This document shows positions 1 to 8,429 of a stretch of DNA of 64,000 nt, piece after piece. Under the pieces are notes generated by a model. That model worked only from the letters and a program-made list of their open reading frames with translations. It was not told the origin of the DNA and made no database searches. A program made the position numbers and the translations under genes. The DNA comes from Phil1 sp040767925 (GTDB taxonomy: Bacteria > Bacillota > Clostridia > Christensenellales > CAG-138): the NCBI GenBank assembly GCA_040767925.1, contig JAXGNN010000002.1:248001-312000 (forward strand), given 5' to 3'. The stretch's first letter is position 1. The number at the start of each line of letters is the position of its first letter.

Positions 1-839
1 CCTTCCAGCAGCCTGCCCGCGATCGTATCCGGCCGCTCGCTGTTGCCCACGGTCGGGAAAAGGGAGTACGGCGCGTCCTCGATATACGCCTCGACATAGC
101 CCGAATCGAGCACGGAGTCGGTGTTGATCGCGCGGAGCCGCACCTTCAGCTCATCGATTAAGTCGGGCTTGACGATGCCTTCGATATATGCGATGCAGAC
201 GTCCGTATTGGTCTGCCGCCCGATCTTCATCGCCTCCAGGCGCAGGTTCGCGTTTTTGATCTTGCGGCGCAGCAGCGACGTATTCGTGCGCAGCGTCTCG
301 GTGAAGCCCTCTCTCGGGCCGCGCACCACCGTTTCGGTCTGCGGCTCGTCGACGCCGCGTTTCTCCCACTTCCGAAGGCCGATGGAGAGCGCCTCTTTCG
401 CCCCGTCGACGAGCAGTATGGTCTGGCCGGAAAACAGATCGCCCAGCGCGTCATCCAGCGCGCTTAAAAGCTTCACTTCCCCCGCGGACAAGAACTCCCG
501 GCTAAGGTCGGCGATATCGGGGCCGCCGGCGCGGTCAATCTTCATTTTCAGCCCCGCCTCGTACATCATGGGCTTCAGTATGCTCAGATTGACGTTCTCC
601 TGGTCGACCAAACCGTCGATCAGGATGAGCGCGCAGCGCGGCCCCCTAGCTCCGTCGAGCTGAAATTCCTTGATGACGACATCCGAGCTGTTCCCCAGCC
701 GCCGCTTAAAGAACGCGAGGTTTTGCTCCAGCGAAATTTCAAAATCCTGGGAGGCGGGCGCCGCCCGGGCTTGTTCCTGCTGCTCCGTCTCTTTTTTTAT
801 TTTCAATATTCTGAATAGTTTTCTAAAGTATTCCAACAT
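1..839 (-). CDS. Spore germination protein, GerA family (partial, N-terminal part)
   Basis: The reading frame is open to the window edge, so about 280 N-terminal residues are visible. The translation begins MLEYFRKLFRILKIKK and contains family signatures of the cytoplasmic N-terminal domain of GerA/SpoVAF A-subunits: GPREGFTETLRTNTSLLRRK, then MKIGRQTNTDVCIAYIEGI and a segment ending PTVGNSERPDTIAGRLLEG. GerA A-subunits form the inner-membrane germinant receptor of endospores; the membrane domain lies beyond the window. The ATG at 837-839 follows a GGAAGGA ribosome site. It is the clearest sign that the organism makes endospores. It lies downstream of, and co-directional with, the sugar dehydrogenase gene but 130 bases away, so probably has its own promoter. 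Confidence 0.9.
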   Translation of the reverse strand, partial: MLEYFRKLFRILKIKKETEQQEQARAAPASQDFEISLEQNLAFFKRRLGNSSDVVIKEFQLDGARGPRCALILIDGLVDQENVNLSILKPMMYEAGLKMKIDRAGGPDIADLSREFLSAGEVKLLSALDDALGDLFSGQTILLVDGAKEALSIGLRKWEKRGVDEPQTETVVRGPREGFTETLRTNTSLLRRKIKNANLRLEAMKIGRQTNTDVCIAYIEGIVKPDLIDELKVRLRAINTDSVLDSGYVEAYIEDAPYSLFPTVGNSERPDTIAGRLLE

Positions 840-969
840 GGCGCGTTTCCTTCCAAGTATTGCGCTTCCGCTGGCCTTAGTTTATCAACAATAAAAATTG
901 ATTATACAACCGTATTTGGATTGCGGTTGCAGCCCGATCGCTCCCCGGTAGTTTACAATAGGTTTTATT

Positions 970-1995
970 CTAGGCGTCGGAAGCTACGACAATCGCCACT
1001 TTGCACACGTCCTCCCGGGCTTCCGCGGCCTTGAGAATGGCCTCGGGATATTGATCCAGCGCGTACCGGTGCGTGCACAGCACCTCGGGATGCAAGGTCC
1101 CTTCCGCGAACATGCGGATGATGCGCGGGAAGTCGTTGTAGCTGTTCCTAGTGCCGACGATTGTGGCTTCTTTATTGCAAAAGAGCATTCCGGTAAATTG
1201 CACGGGATGATCCGTGACGCCCGCGATGCAGATCCGGCCGCCGTTTGCGACATATTCCTGCGCGCTCTGCATGACCGCCGGAACGCCGGTGGCCTCCAGA
1301 ATCGCGGCAAAGCCGCTCCCGCCCGTGAACGCATACACGCGCCGCCCGATGTCTTCCCGGGCGGGATTGACGGTCATATCCGGACCCAGCCGTTCCGCGA
1401 GCGCCAGCCTTTTATCATACACGTCGCTGATCATCACCCGGCAGCCCATGCTCTTGGCAACGTCCAGCGCCGCCATGCCGATCGGCCCCGCGCCGAGGAT
1501 TAAAAGGTTTTCCTGCGCCTCAAGCCGGAGCCTGTTGAGCGCGTGCAGCGCAATCCCGTACGGCTCCACCATGAAGGCGATATCGGGCGGAACCTTCGCG
1601 GGCAGCCGCACGACCCGGTCGCTTTTGACCGCGATAAATTCGGCGAAGCACCCGTTTACATGGACGCCCAGCACCTTCAGGTTGGAGCAGCAGTTGGGCT
1701 TATGAATGGCGCACGCGTAGCATTGGCCGCAGGGGATGATCGGCTCGGCGGTGACATAGTCGCCCTTGCGGAAGGCGGTCGCGCCCTCCCCGGTTTCCTC
1801 CACAACGCCGCAAAACTCGTGCCCGTTGATGATGGGGTAGTTCAGATAGGGGAATGTTCCGTCGAAAACCCGTACGTCGCCTCCGCAAATGCCCGCCGAT
1901 AGCACCTTGATGAGCACCTCGTCCCTGCGGGGAACGGGCTTTTCCACTTCCTCAACTCCGACATCGCGGATGCCGCAGGTGACCGCCGCCTTCAT
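970..1995 (-). CDS. Zinc-dependent medium-chain alcohol/polyol dehydrogenase
   Basis: A 341-residue protein with the GroES-like fold of sorbitol or threonine dehydrogenases. Catalytic zinc ligands are visible in GICGGDV (Cys near 37) and GHEFCG (His-Glu near 62), the structural zinc loop in CGQCYACAIHKPNCC, and the NAD-binding turn in LGAGPIGM. It should oxidise a secondary alcohol of a polyol or sugar acid with NAD. The start ATG overlaps the stop of the upstream transketolase gene as ATGA (4 bases), indicating translational coupling. With the split transketolase and LacI genes it forms a minus-strand catabolic operon. The true substrate cannot be told from sequence. Confidence 0.88.
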   Translation of the reverse strand: MKAAVTCGIRDVGVEEVEKPVPRRDEVLIKVLSAGICGGDVRVFDGTFPYLNYPIINGHEFCGVVEETGEGATAFRKGDYVTAEPIIPCGQCYACAIHKPNCCSNLKVLGVHVNGCFAEFIAVKSDRVVRLPAKVPPDIAFMVEPYGIALHALNRLRLEAQENLLILGAGPIGMAALDVAKSMGCRVMISDVYDKRLALAERLGPDMTVNPAREDIGRRVYAFTGGSGFAAILEATGVPAVMQSAQEYVANGGRICIAGVTDHPVQFTGMLFCNKEATIVGTRNSYNDFPRIIRMFAEGTLHPEVLCTHRYALDQYPEAILKAAEAREDVCKVAIVVASDA

Positions 1996-2975
1996 TCCAT
2001 TCTCCTCCCGTTCGATTCATTAAGTTCGTCCCTGATGCGCGCGGCGATGGCGTTTGCGGAAATCCGATGCCGGCACGCGAGGTAATCGAGCTTCGCTCCG
2101 ACGCAAAACTCGTCGTCCACGCCGAGCCGGATGACCGGCACGGGTTCCTTTTCGCACACGGTTTCGGCAACCGCGCTGCCCAGGCCGCCGATCACGGAAT
2201 GGTTTTCCGCCACCACGATCTTCCCGGTCTCCCTTGCGGCCTTCAGGATCATGTCGCCGTCGATGGGCTTGATCGTCGGCATATGGATGTGCCGCACGAT
2301 GATCCCCTGCTCCTTCAACCGCGCGCAAGCGTGAATTCCAAACTCCGTCGTTAGCCCGCAGGTGACGAGCGTCAGATCGCGCCCGTCCTGCATCAGGACG
2401 CCTTTTCCAAAGGTAAAGCGATAATCCTCTGGGAAAAGAACGCTCATCGGCCCTTTGGAGATGCGGATGTAGAACGGCCCTTCCGTTTCCGCGGCGCAAC
2501 GGACGGCCTGATAAAACTCGTTGCCGTCCCCCGGGTCGACGATTCGCATGCCCGGCATGCTCCTAAAAACCGCGACGTCGGCGATGGAAATATGCGTGCC
2601 GCCGTTGACCTCGCTCGAAATCCCCGCGTAGATGCCGCAGACCTTGACGTTCAGGTTGTTGTAGCAGACCGTGTTGCAAACCTGGTCCGCCGCCCGCAGC
2701 GAAATGAAATTGGAGAACGTGGTCGCGAATACGACCCTTTCCATCAGGGCAAGCCCGGCGGCTACCCCCACCAAATTCTGTTCGGCGATCCCTGCCTGGA
2801 AATGCTTTTCCGGGTACGCTTCCCGGAACGCCCCGGTTCCTGAAATGCGCATGAGGTCCGCGTCGACGACGGCGATTTCCCGCCCGGACGCGGCTATGTC
2901 CATAAGCGCTCTGCCGAAGGTTGCCTTCATGTCCGCCTTTTCCGTCTTTTCCGTCTTTTCCGACTTTTCAGCCAT
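1992..2975 (-). CDS. Transketolase, C-terminal subunit
   Basis: A 327-residue protein corresponding to the pyrimidine-binding and C-terminal domains of transketolase. It has the catalytic-glutamate region FQAGIAEQNLVGVAAGLAL and a C-terminal transketolase domain ending in a short charged tail. Together with the N-terminal half encoded just upstream it would make a two-polypeptide, thiamine-diphosphate enzyme that transfers two-carbon units between sugar phosphates. The N terminus has a lysine/glutamate-rich stretch (three EK-type repeats, encoded by short direct repeats around 2936-2970), so translation might also start at Met16. A GGAGG site precedes the chosen ATG. Confidence 0.92.
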   Translation of the reverse strand: MAEKSEKTEKTEKADMKATFGRALMDIAASGREIAVVDADLMRISGTGAFREAYPEKHFQAGIAEQNLVGVAAGLALMERVVFATTFSNFISLRAADQVCNTVCYNNLNVKVCGIYAGISSEVNGGTHISIADVAVFRSMPGMRIVDPGDGNEFYQAVRCAAETEGPFYIRISKGPMSVLFPEDYRFTFGKGVLMQDGRDLTLVTCGLTTEFGIHACARLKEQGIIVRHIHMPTIKPIDGDMILKAARETGKIVVAENHSVIGGLGSAVAETVCEKEPVPVIRLGVDDEFCVGAKLDYLACRHRISANAIAARIRDELNESNGRRME

Positions 2976-2978
2976 GGT

Positions 2979-3785
2979 TCAAGCCTCCAGTTCCCGCATG
3001 CCGATTGCGAATTGTTCCTTTGTGACGGCGCCCGCGTGCCATTCCGTCCGGCCCTCCATGTAGGAGATGCCTTTTCCCTTCACCGTATACGCGATGACGA
3101 CGGTGGGCCTGCCGGAAAACTGTTCAGCCCTTTGAAAGGCGGCCCTCAACTGCGCGACGTCGTGCCCGTCGGCCACCTCCACGTTCCAGCCGAACGCCTC
3201 CCATTTCATCCGGAGCGGCTCAATCGGCATGACGTCCTCCGTCTTCCCGTCGAACTCCAGCCGGTTGTTGTCGATGACCGCCGCGAGGTTGTCGAGCTTG
3301 TACTTTCCCGCCAGCATCGCGGCTTCCCACACCTGGCCCTCGTTGCACTCCCCGTCGCCGAGGAGCGTATAAACGCGGGCGGTTTTGCGGTCCGCCTTCA
3401 GCGCGAGCGCCATGCCGCACGCGATCGACAGGCCCTGCCCGAGGGAGCCCGTGCTCACCTCCACGCCCGCGACATGCGTGCTCGCATGCTTGGGAACCAT
3501 GACGCCGCAGGCGTCGCCCCCTGCCAGTTCCTCGTAGGATACGAAGCCGAAATGGCACAGCGCCGCGTAAAGGCCGAATCCGCCGTGGCCTTTCGACATG
3601 ACGAAACGGTCCCTGCCCTCCCACTTGGGGTCTTCCGGTTTCACGCGCAGCACGTCATGGTACAGCACGCTCAGTATTTCAATTTCGGATAAATTGCCGC
3701 CGTAATGCCCTCCCCCCACGTCCGCCATCAGCCGGAATGCGATCCGCCTGACGGCGGCCGCCGCTTCGGATGCGTTGCGCTCCAT
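2979..3785 (-). CDS. Transketolase, N-terminal subunit
   Basis: A 268-residue thiamine-diphosphate-binding half of a split transketolase. The TPP/Mg motif is seen as GDGECNEGQVWEAAM followed by VIDNNRLEFDG, and the substrate-side motif as SKGHGGFGLYAAL. It is separated from the C-terminal subunit by three bases. Split transketolases next to dehydrogenases and LacI regulators are common in Firmicute clusters for unusual pentoses and branched sugars; this suggests a dedicated carbon-shuffling step rather than the housekeeping enzyme. ATG at 3783-3785 is preceded by AGGAGATGAAGG. Confidence 0.92.
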   Translation of the reverse strand: MERNASEAAAAVRRIAFRLMADVGGGHYGGNLSEIEILSVLYHDVLRVKPEDPKWEGRDRFVMSKGHGGFGLYAALCHFGFVSYEELAGGDACGVMVPKHASTHVAGVEVSTGSLGQGLSIACGMALALKADRKTARVYTLLGDGECNEGQVWEAAMLAGKYKLDNLAAVIDNNRLEFDGKTEDVMPIEPLRMKWEAFGWNVEVADGHDVAQLRAAFQRAEQFSGRPTVVIAYTVKGKGISYMEGRTEWHAGAVTKEQFAIGMRELEA

Positions 3786-3810
3786 TCGTCCTTCATCTCC
3801 TTTGTGTTTT

Positions 3811-4830
3811 TTATTGCTTTGGGCGCGCGTTGGCGCAGGTGGAACCGCGCACGATCAGCGCGGGTTCGAGCATGATCCTGTTGTCCCTCACCTGCTCGGG
3901 TTTTTCGATGGCCTGAATCGTGATCTCGCAAACCCTTTTGCACATTTCCTCGATCGGCTGGCGCACGGTCGTCAGGTTGAAGCTTTTGAGCGCGGAAATG
4001 CCGATTCCATCGAAGCTCACGACCGAAAGGTCCTCGGGGATGCGCACGCCTTTTTCGCGGCACGCGTCCATAAAGCCGATCGCCGTCATATCGTTTGCAA
4101 GAATTGCCGCCCTCGGCCTGGTTTCCAGATTCTCGACATATTCCAGCCCGGCCGCGTACCCGCGCTGCACGCTCATTTCCCCATAAACGATCCGCCCTTC
4201 GTCCACGGGCAAAAACGCGTTGTTGAGCGCCTGCTTATACCCGTCGACGCGCCGCATGCTCGACGCGGACGAACGGTTGCCCGCAATAAACGCGATATCG
4301 TGGTGATCCAGATCGATCAGGTGCTTCGCCGCGAGATACCCCGCCTGGAAATTATCCTGAATGACGATGTTGCCCTTGAAGCCCTCTATGACCCTGTCCG
4401 TCAGCGTAACCGGGCATGGAATGCCCTGCAACGCCCGTTCCAGGTTTTTGCTGTCCATGGAGGAGAGGAGGATCAGCGCCGCGAGGTCGTATTGCCCCGC
4501 GGCTTTTAGCATTTCCATTTCCCGTTCGCTGTCGAACTCGATGCTAAAGGGCGTGACGGCGTACCCATACTCCAGCATGCCGTTTTGCAGGTGATAGAGC
4601 ATATCGCTGAAGAAGGGGTTGCGCACATCCCCGACCATTAAGCCGATCAGGCGGCTGCGCTTCCTGAAGCCGGCCTTCTTCTGGGAATAGCCCATCTCCT
4701 CCAGCGCCCTTTCCACCGCGATCCTCGTCTCCTCCCTCACGCCGGGATATCCGCTCAACACCCGGGAAACCGTGGCGGTCGACACTTCTGCATTCCGTGC
4801 GACATCCTCGAGGCGCGCTTTCTTCCGCAT
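3811..4830 (-). CDS. LacI family transcriptional regulator
   Basis: About 339 residues. The N-terminal helix-turn-helix reads LEDVARNAEVSTATVSRVLSG and is followed by a periplasmic-binding-protein-like effector domain that ends near a threonine- and proline-containing C-terminal segment typical of the family. The open frame extends upstream to 4917, but the ATG at 4828-4830 (MRKKARLED) sits just before the HTH, has a GGGGGG ribosome site, and lies downstream of a good promoter, so it is the preferred start. It is the first gene of the minus-strand transketolase-dehydrogenase operon and is divergent from the SDR gene; it probably controls both through the palindromes at 4910-4928 and 5035-5053. 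Confidence 0.92.
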   Translation of the reverse strand: MRKKARLEDVARNAEVSTATVSRVLSGYPGVREETRIAVERALEEMGYSQKKAGFRKRSRLIGLMVGDVRNPFFSDMLYHLQNGMLEYGYAVTPFSIEFDSEREMEMLKAAGQYDLAALILLSSMDSKNLERALQGIPCPVTLTDRVIEGFKGNIVIQDNFQAGYLAAKHLIDLDHHDIAFIAGNRSSASSMRRVDGYKQALNNAFLPVDEGRIVYGEMSVQRGYAAGLEYVENLETRPRAAILANDMTAIGFMDACREKGVRIPEDLSVVSFDGIGISALKSFNLTTVRQPIEEMCKRVCEITIQAIEKPEQVRDNRIMLEPALIVRGSTCANARPKQ

Positions 4831-4865
4831 TGCAATTCCCCCCCATGAAGAGTCTTGTTGGATAT

Positions 4866-4894
4866 ATGATACGGCATTTTTCATATTATTGCAA
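4866..4894 (-). promoter_or_regulatory. Sigma-A promoter of the lacI-transketolase operon
   Basis: On the minus strand TTGCAA (4889-4894) and TATCAT (4866-4871) are separated by 17 bases. The distance to the chosen lacI start (4830) is suitable. A near-perfect 19-bp palindrome lies just upstream of the -35 box. Confidence 0.6.
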
Positions 4895-4909
4895 TTCCTA
4901 TCAAGATCG

Positions 4910-4928
4910 AAATGCAAATATTACATTT
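4910..4928. promoter_or_regulatory. Palindromic operator candidate, copy 1
   Basis: The sequence AAATGCAA-ATA-TTACATTT has 8-base arms that match except at one position. It shares arm sequence and a 3-base centre with the perfect palindrome at 5035-5053. The shared design in one divergent intergenic region suggests one regulator, most simply the adjacent LacI protein. The lack of a central CG is unusual for LacI-family operators. Confidence 0.5.
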
Positions 4929-4955
4929 TTATTCGGCGTAATAGCGATAAACCTA

Positions 4956-4984
4956 TTGATTTTTGAGCTTGCGCGCTTTATTAT
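4956..4984 (+). promoter_or_regulatory. Sigma-A promoter candidate for the SDR gene
   Basis: TTGATT (4956-4961) and TATTAT (4979-4984) are 17 bases apart. The palindrome at 5035-5053 lies about 50 bases downstream of the -10 box, inside the predicted leader, where a bound repressor would block elongation. Confidence 0.5.
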
Positions 4985-5034
4985 AACATTAAAGCAGACG
5001 ATATCAATCAGATTTGTTATCCAAACGGTAAATC

Positions 5035-5053
5035 AAATGTAAGATTTACATTT
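5035..5053. promoter_or_regulatory. Palindromic operator candidate, copy 2
   Basis: AAATGTAA-GAT-TTACATTT is a perfect 8-3-8 palindrome. It resembles the 4910-4928 site and is 125 bases from it, which would allow DNA looping across the divergent promoters. Binding partner is inferred, not shown. Confidence 0.55.
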
Positions 5054-5118
5054 TGAAGATTGCGAAGCGTCCAACCGATTGCTTGAGCATCGTATGTTGA
5101 GACTGGAGGAGGCAGCGC

Positions 5119-5880
5119 GTGGACCTATTTGATCTGACGGGGAAAAGAGCCGTCATTACCGGGGCGGCCGGCGACCTGGGCAAGGCGATGGCCGAGGGGC
5201 TGTACCGCGCCGGCGCCAGGATCGCGATATTGGACATCAGCGACAAACTGGAGCGGGTCGTAAAAGAAATAGACGTTTCCGGAACCCGGGTGCACGGCGT
5301 TCGGGTGGATTTGAGCGACCGGCAGGATATCCGCCGCGCTTTTTCAGAAGCGGTGGAACTGCTTGGCGGGGGCGTGGATATCCTCATCAACAACGCGGGC
5401 ATCCAGAGGCGGCATTCCGTTCTGGACTATCCGCTCGAGGATTGGGACGATATTCTGGAAGTGAACCTGACGGCCGTGTTTATTCTCTGCCAGCTCGCCG
5501 GGCGGCTGATGATCGCGCAGAAGCGCGGGAAAATCATCAACATCGCGTCCATGACCGCGTTCGTCGGCGGCTATTCCATCCCCGCCTATACGGCGAGCAA
5601 GGCGGGCGTCGCGCAGCTGACAAAGGCCCTGTCCAACGAATGGGCCCAATATGGCCTGAACATCAACGCCATCGCGCCCGGGTATATGCTCACGGAGCTG
5701 AGCAGGCCGCTGGTTACGGACAGGGAAAAATCAAAGGAGATCCTCGCAAGGATTCCCGCGGGCCGGCTCGGGGCGCCGTCCGACCTGATCGGAACGGCCG
5801 TATTCCTTTCTTCGTCCGCCTCGGACTATCTCAACGGGACCGTCATTCCGGTGGACGGAGGGTATCTGGCAAAGGGCTGA
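5119..5880 (+). CDS. SDR family oxidoreductase, sugar-acid dehydrogenase-like (KduD/gluconate 5-dehydrogenase type)
   Basis: A 253-residue short-chain dehydrogenase. The cofactor motif is TGAAGDLGKAMA, the structural motif NNAG lies near residue 91, and the catalytic Ser144-Tyr157-Lys161 triad is seen in NIASMT and YTASK. The overall pattern (start LFDLTGKRAVITG, end DGGYLAKG) resembles 2-deoxy-gluconate or gluconate 5-dehydrogenases. The start is a GTG at 5119 with CTGGAGGAGG six bases upstream. It is divergent from the lacI-transketolase operon and probably acts in the same sugar or sugar-acid pathway. Substrate is inferred from family resemblance only. Confidence 0.88.
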   Translation: MDLFDLTGKRAVITGAAGDLGKAMAEGLYRAGARIAILDISDKLERVVKEIDVSGTRVHGVRVDLSDRQDIRRAFSEAVELLGGGVDILINNAGIQRRHSVLDYPLEDWDDILEVNLTAVFILCQLAGRLMIAQKRGKIINIASMTAFVGGYSIPAYTASKAGVAQLTKALSNEWAQYGLNINAIAPGYMLTELSRPLVTDREKSKEILARIPAGRLGAPSDLIGTAVFLSSSASDYLNGTVIPVDGGYLAKG

Positions 5881-6100
5881 CGCCCACGCCCAGCGGTGCG
5901 CGAACAAGTATCAGAATGCGGTTTCCCGTCGGTAAAAACAGCGTTTTATTCATCGTTCCATCGCAATCAGCCGATCCGTCGGCTTCATATCCCCTTTCAC
6001 GTCTGCGCGGGGGATTCCCCCGTTCTGCCGGTTTGAAAAATCCGGATGCGTTTGCCGCCTCGCGCGCGAGATGATACAATAGGCGGGCAGGAGGCGAGCT

Positions 6101-7012
6101 ATGAAGATGAAGTTTGATAAAATCGTTGCGGTGGACAGGACCGCGATCGGGGAATTCGCGCGCGAAGACCTGAAAAAGCTGTGCGGCACGCTGAGGATGT
6201 TCGACGACGATCCGCAGTCCGTCCCGGAGCTCCTGGAGCGGGCGAAGGACGCGGACGCTGTTTTGGTTTCGTGGAGAACGCGCCTTTCGGAGGAAGTGCT
6301 CCTTGCGCTGCCCAGGCTTCGATATATCGGCATGTGCTGCTCGCTCTACGACGAGGCGTCCGCAAACGTCGATCTGCCGGCGGCGAGGCGGCTCGGCATC
6401 CTCGTCAAGGGCGTGCGCGACTACGGCGACAACGGCGTTGTTGAGTTCGTCTTTTGCGAATTGATAAGGCTCGTCAAGGGACTCGGCGAAAACCGGCTGC
6501 GCGGCGAGCAGATCGAGCTGGACGGGCTGAAGCTTGGCATCATCGGCCTCGGCACGGTCGGCAGGATGGCGGCCGACATCGGCTCGGCCTTCCGCATGGA
6601 CGTCCGCTATTACGCCAGGACGCGCCGCGGCGATTCCCCCTATCCTTACATGGATTTGGACGGGCTGCTGCGGGAGTGCGACGTGGTGTCGGCGCATCTT
6701 CCCCGAAACGCCGTACTGTTGAAAAGGGAGCAGTTCGCGCTCCTCGGGAGCGGCAAGGTATTCATCAACACCGGGCTCGGCCCTTGCTACGACCCGGACA
6801 GCTTCATGGAGTGGATCGCCCTGCCCGACAATTACGCCATATTGGACGCCTGTTCGGTGGACGATACGCTCCGCGCCCTCTATGAGGCGCATCCCAACAT
6901 CGTCGTCTCAAAAGAGGTCTCCGGCTTCACGCGCAACGCGCGAAAGCGGCTTGCGCAGAAAACGGTCGCAAACGCCGCCGCGGCCCTGCGCGAGTTGGAA
7001 TCCCGGCTATAA
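6101..7012 (+). CDS. D-isomer 2-hydroxyacid dehydrogenase-like protein with altered active site
   Basis: A 303-residue protein. The NAD-binding motif LGIIGLGTVGRMAADIG (from about residue 145) and the flanking catalytic-domain halves place it in the D-2-hydroxyacid dehydrogenase fold. The three catalytic residues of the family are not found where expected: the motif N-T-x-R-G is NTGLG here (no Arg), and the downstream Glu and His positions fall in LDACSVDDTL and VVSKEVSGF, with no His. It may have lost dehydrogenase activity or use different chemistry. GGAGG precedes the ATG. It is the second plus-strand gene of the sugar block, 220 bases after the SDR gene; that gap holds only a weak 6-bp hairpin near 5969-5984. 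Confidence 0.8.
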   Translation: MKMKFDKIVAVDRTAIGEFAREDLKKLCGTLRMFDDDPQSVPELLERAKDADAVLVSWRTRLSEEVLLALPRLRYIGMCCSLYDEASANVDLPAARRLGILVKGVRDYGDNGVVEFVFCELIRLVKGLGENRLRGEQIELDGLKLGIIGLGTVGRMAADIGSAFRMDVRYYARTRRGDSPYPYMDLDGLLRECDVVSAHLPRNAVLLKREQFALLGSGKVFINTGLGPCYDPDSFMEWIALPDNYAILDACSVDDTLRALYEAHPNIVVSKEVSGFTRNARKRLAQKTVANAAAALRELESRL

Positions 7013-7058
7013 TCGCGCCCCGCCGGGTGTTTTCAGCGGGCGCACGGCCGAATATCGA

Positions 7059-7108
7059 CCCGCCCGCAGGCGCATGAGCATCGGGCGGGCAGCTCCTGAG
7101 CATCGTTT
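7059..7108 (+). terminator. Transcription terminator region after the dehydrogenase-like gene
   Basis: CCCGCCCG (7059-7066) pairs with CGGGCGGG (7082-7089); a second small hairpin GCTC-CT-GAGC follows and then a run of eight T. It separates the sugar block from the regulator gene downstream. Confidence 0.6.
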
Positions 7109-7133
7109 TTTTTACTGAAACGCCGGCCCACGA

Positions 7134-7162
7134 TTGAAACGCGTCGCAAATGCGACTATAAT
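7134..7162 (+). promoter_or_regulatory. Sigma-A promoter with a palindrome filling the spacer
   Basis: TTGAAA (7134-7139), 17 bases, TATAAT (7157-7162). The spacer contains the perfect inverted repeat GTCGCA-AA-TGCGAC (7143-7156), directly against the -10 box. A dimeric regulator bound there would occlude polymerase, so the downstream HTH protein may regulate itself. Confidence 0.8.
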
Positions 7163-7195
7163 TAGGTTATCTTTTCGGGGGAAGGAGGTTTCGTG

Positions 7196-8374
7196 ATGCT
7201 CTACATGACCGCCGCGGAAGCCTCTGAAACATGGGGCGTTTCCCCGCGGCAGGCGCAGCGCCTGCTCGCCTGCGGCCGGATACCCGGCGCCCAAAAACAC
7301 GGTAAGACATGGCTGATCCCGCGCGACGCAAAGAAGCCCGCCGACCCGCGCCGAGGGAAAAGGCCGCCGCAAAACGCGCTTTCCCCCGCGCTGGCCCGCG
7401 TGGTCGAGGCCTCCTCGGCGCCGCTGCCCGCCGATCATCCCGACGCGATTCTGGACGCCGTAGCGCACGCCGGGGCGCGCCTCTCCTACGAGGCGGAGCT
7501 CGCCTACCTGCGGGGCGATTTCGCGCGGGCGCTGGCCTGTTTTCAAAAAACCGAGGGAGACGACGCGGCGCGGCTGCGGGTGTGCGCGGTGGCGGTCGCG
7601 GCGGCGATCAGCTTGGGCGATTACCGCGCCTACACGCAGATCGACGCGTATCTTCGGGGATGCGCGAAAGCCCACCCGGGCGGCGACATCGCGGCCGCCG
7701 CGGAATTGGCGCTCTCCGCCGCCGCCGTGAGCGTGATCGCCCCGAACATGGCCCCGGAGTGGCTCAAACAGGGGGATTTCAGCGCGCTTTTGCCCAAGCT
7801 TCGCCCTCTTGCGCTGTATCTGCGGGCCAAGTACTTCCAGTGCACCGGCCAGCACGAGCTGATGCTGGCCGTGTCGCAGACCGCGCTGGCCCTCGACGCG
7901 CCGGAGCACGGGCTTAGCCAGGCCGGCATTTACCTCAGGCTGTGCTGCGCGATGGCCCTATACGCCCTCGGGCAGGCGGACGACGCCCGGCGCTATGTGC
8001 TGGAGGCCATGCGGCTCGCGCTGCCCCACGGCTTCGTCACGCCGTTCGCGGAGAACGTGACCACCCTGGGCGGGCTGGTGGAGGAGTGCCTCAGGCGGGA
8101 GTTCCCCGCCCATGCCGACGCCGTCCTCAAGCAATGGGAGCGCACCTTCTCAAACTGGGCCGCCTTCCACAACCAGTTCACGAAGGACAACATCACGCTC
8201 ATCCTGACCCTTCGCGAATACCACATCGCCCGGCTCGTGGCGCAGCGCGTCCCCTACGCGGCCATCGCCAAGCAGCACTGCATTTCGGTCGGAAGGCTGA
8301 AAAACATCATGCTGGAGGTGTACGGCAAGCTGTTCATATCCGGCAGGGGCGAGCTGAAACGGTACGTTTTTTAA
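7196..8374 (+). CDS. Transcriptional regulator with N-terminal HTH_17-type and C-terminal LuxR-like HTH domains
   Basis: About 392 residues. The N terminus (MTAAEASETWGVSPRQAQRL, then GRIPGAQKHGKTWLIP) is an excisionase/MerR-like DNA-binding domain. The middle (residues about 90-310) is alanine-rich and helical, probably TPR-like. The C terminus (VPYAAIAKQHCISVGRLKN, then YGKLFISGRGELKRY) resembles a divergent LuxR-type HTH. ATG at 7196 is chosen over the adjacent GTG at 7193 because GGAGG (7184-7188) is seven bases away. Proteins of this build commonly sit upstream of surface-protein genes in Clostridia, as here. A consensus promoter with an operator-like palindrome suggests autoregulation. 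The ligand is unknown. Confidence 0.72.
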   Translation: MLYMTAAEASETWGVSPRQAQRLLACGRIPGAQKHGKTWLIPRDAKKPADPRRGKRPPQNALSPALARVVEASSAPLPADHPDAILDAVAHAGARLSYEAELAYLRGDFARALACFQKTEGDDAARLRVCAVAVAAAISLGDYRAYTQIDAYLRGCAKAHPGGDIAAAAELALSAAAVSVIAPNMAPEWLKQGDFSALLPKLRPLALYLRAKYFQCTGQHELMLAVSQTALALDAPEHGLSQAGIYLRLCCAMALYALGQADDARRYVLEAMRLALPHGFVTPFAENVTTLGGLVEECLRREFPAHADAVLKQWERTFSNWAAFHNQFTKDNITLILTLREYHIARLVAQRVPYAAIAKQHCISVGRLKNIMLEVYGKLFISGRGELKRYVF

Positions 8375-8429
8375 CAAAAAAACGTGACTTTTTCAAGCTG
8401 AAAAGTCACTTCCCGGCAGGTAAATTCTT

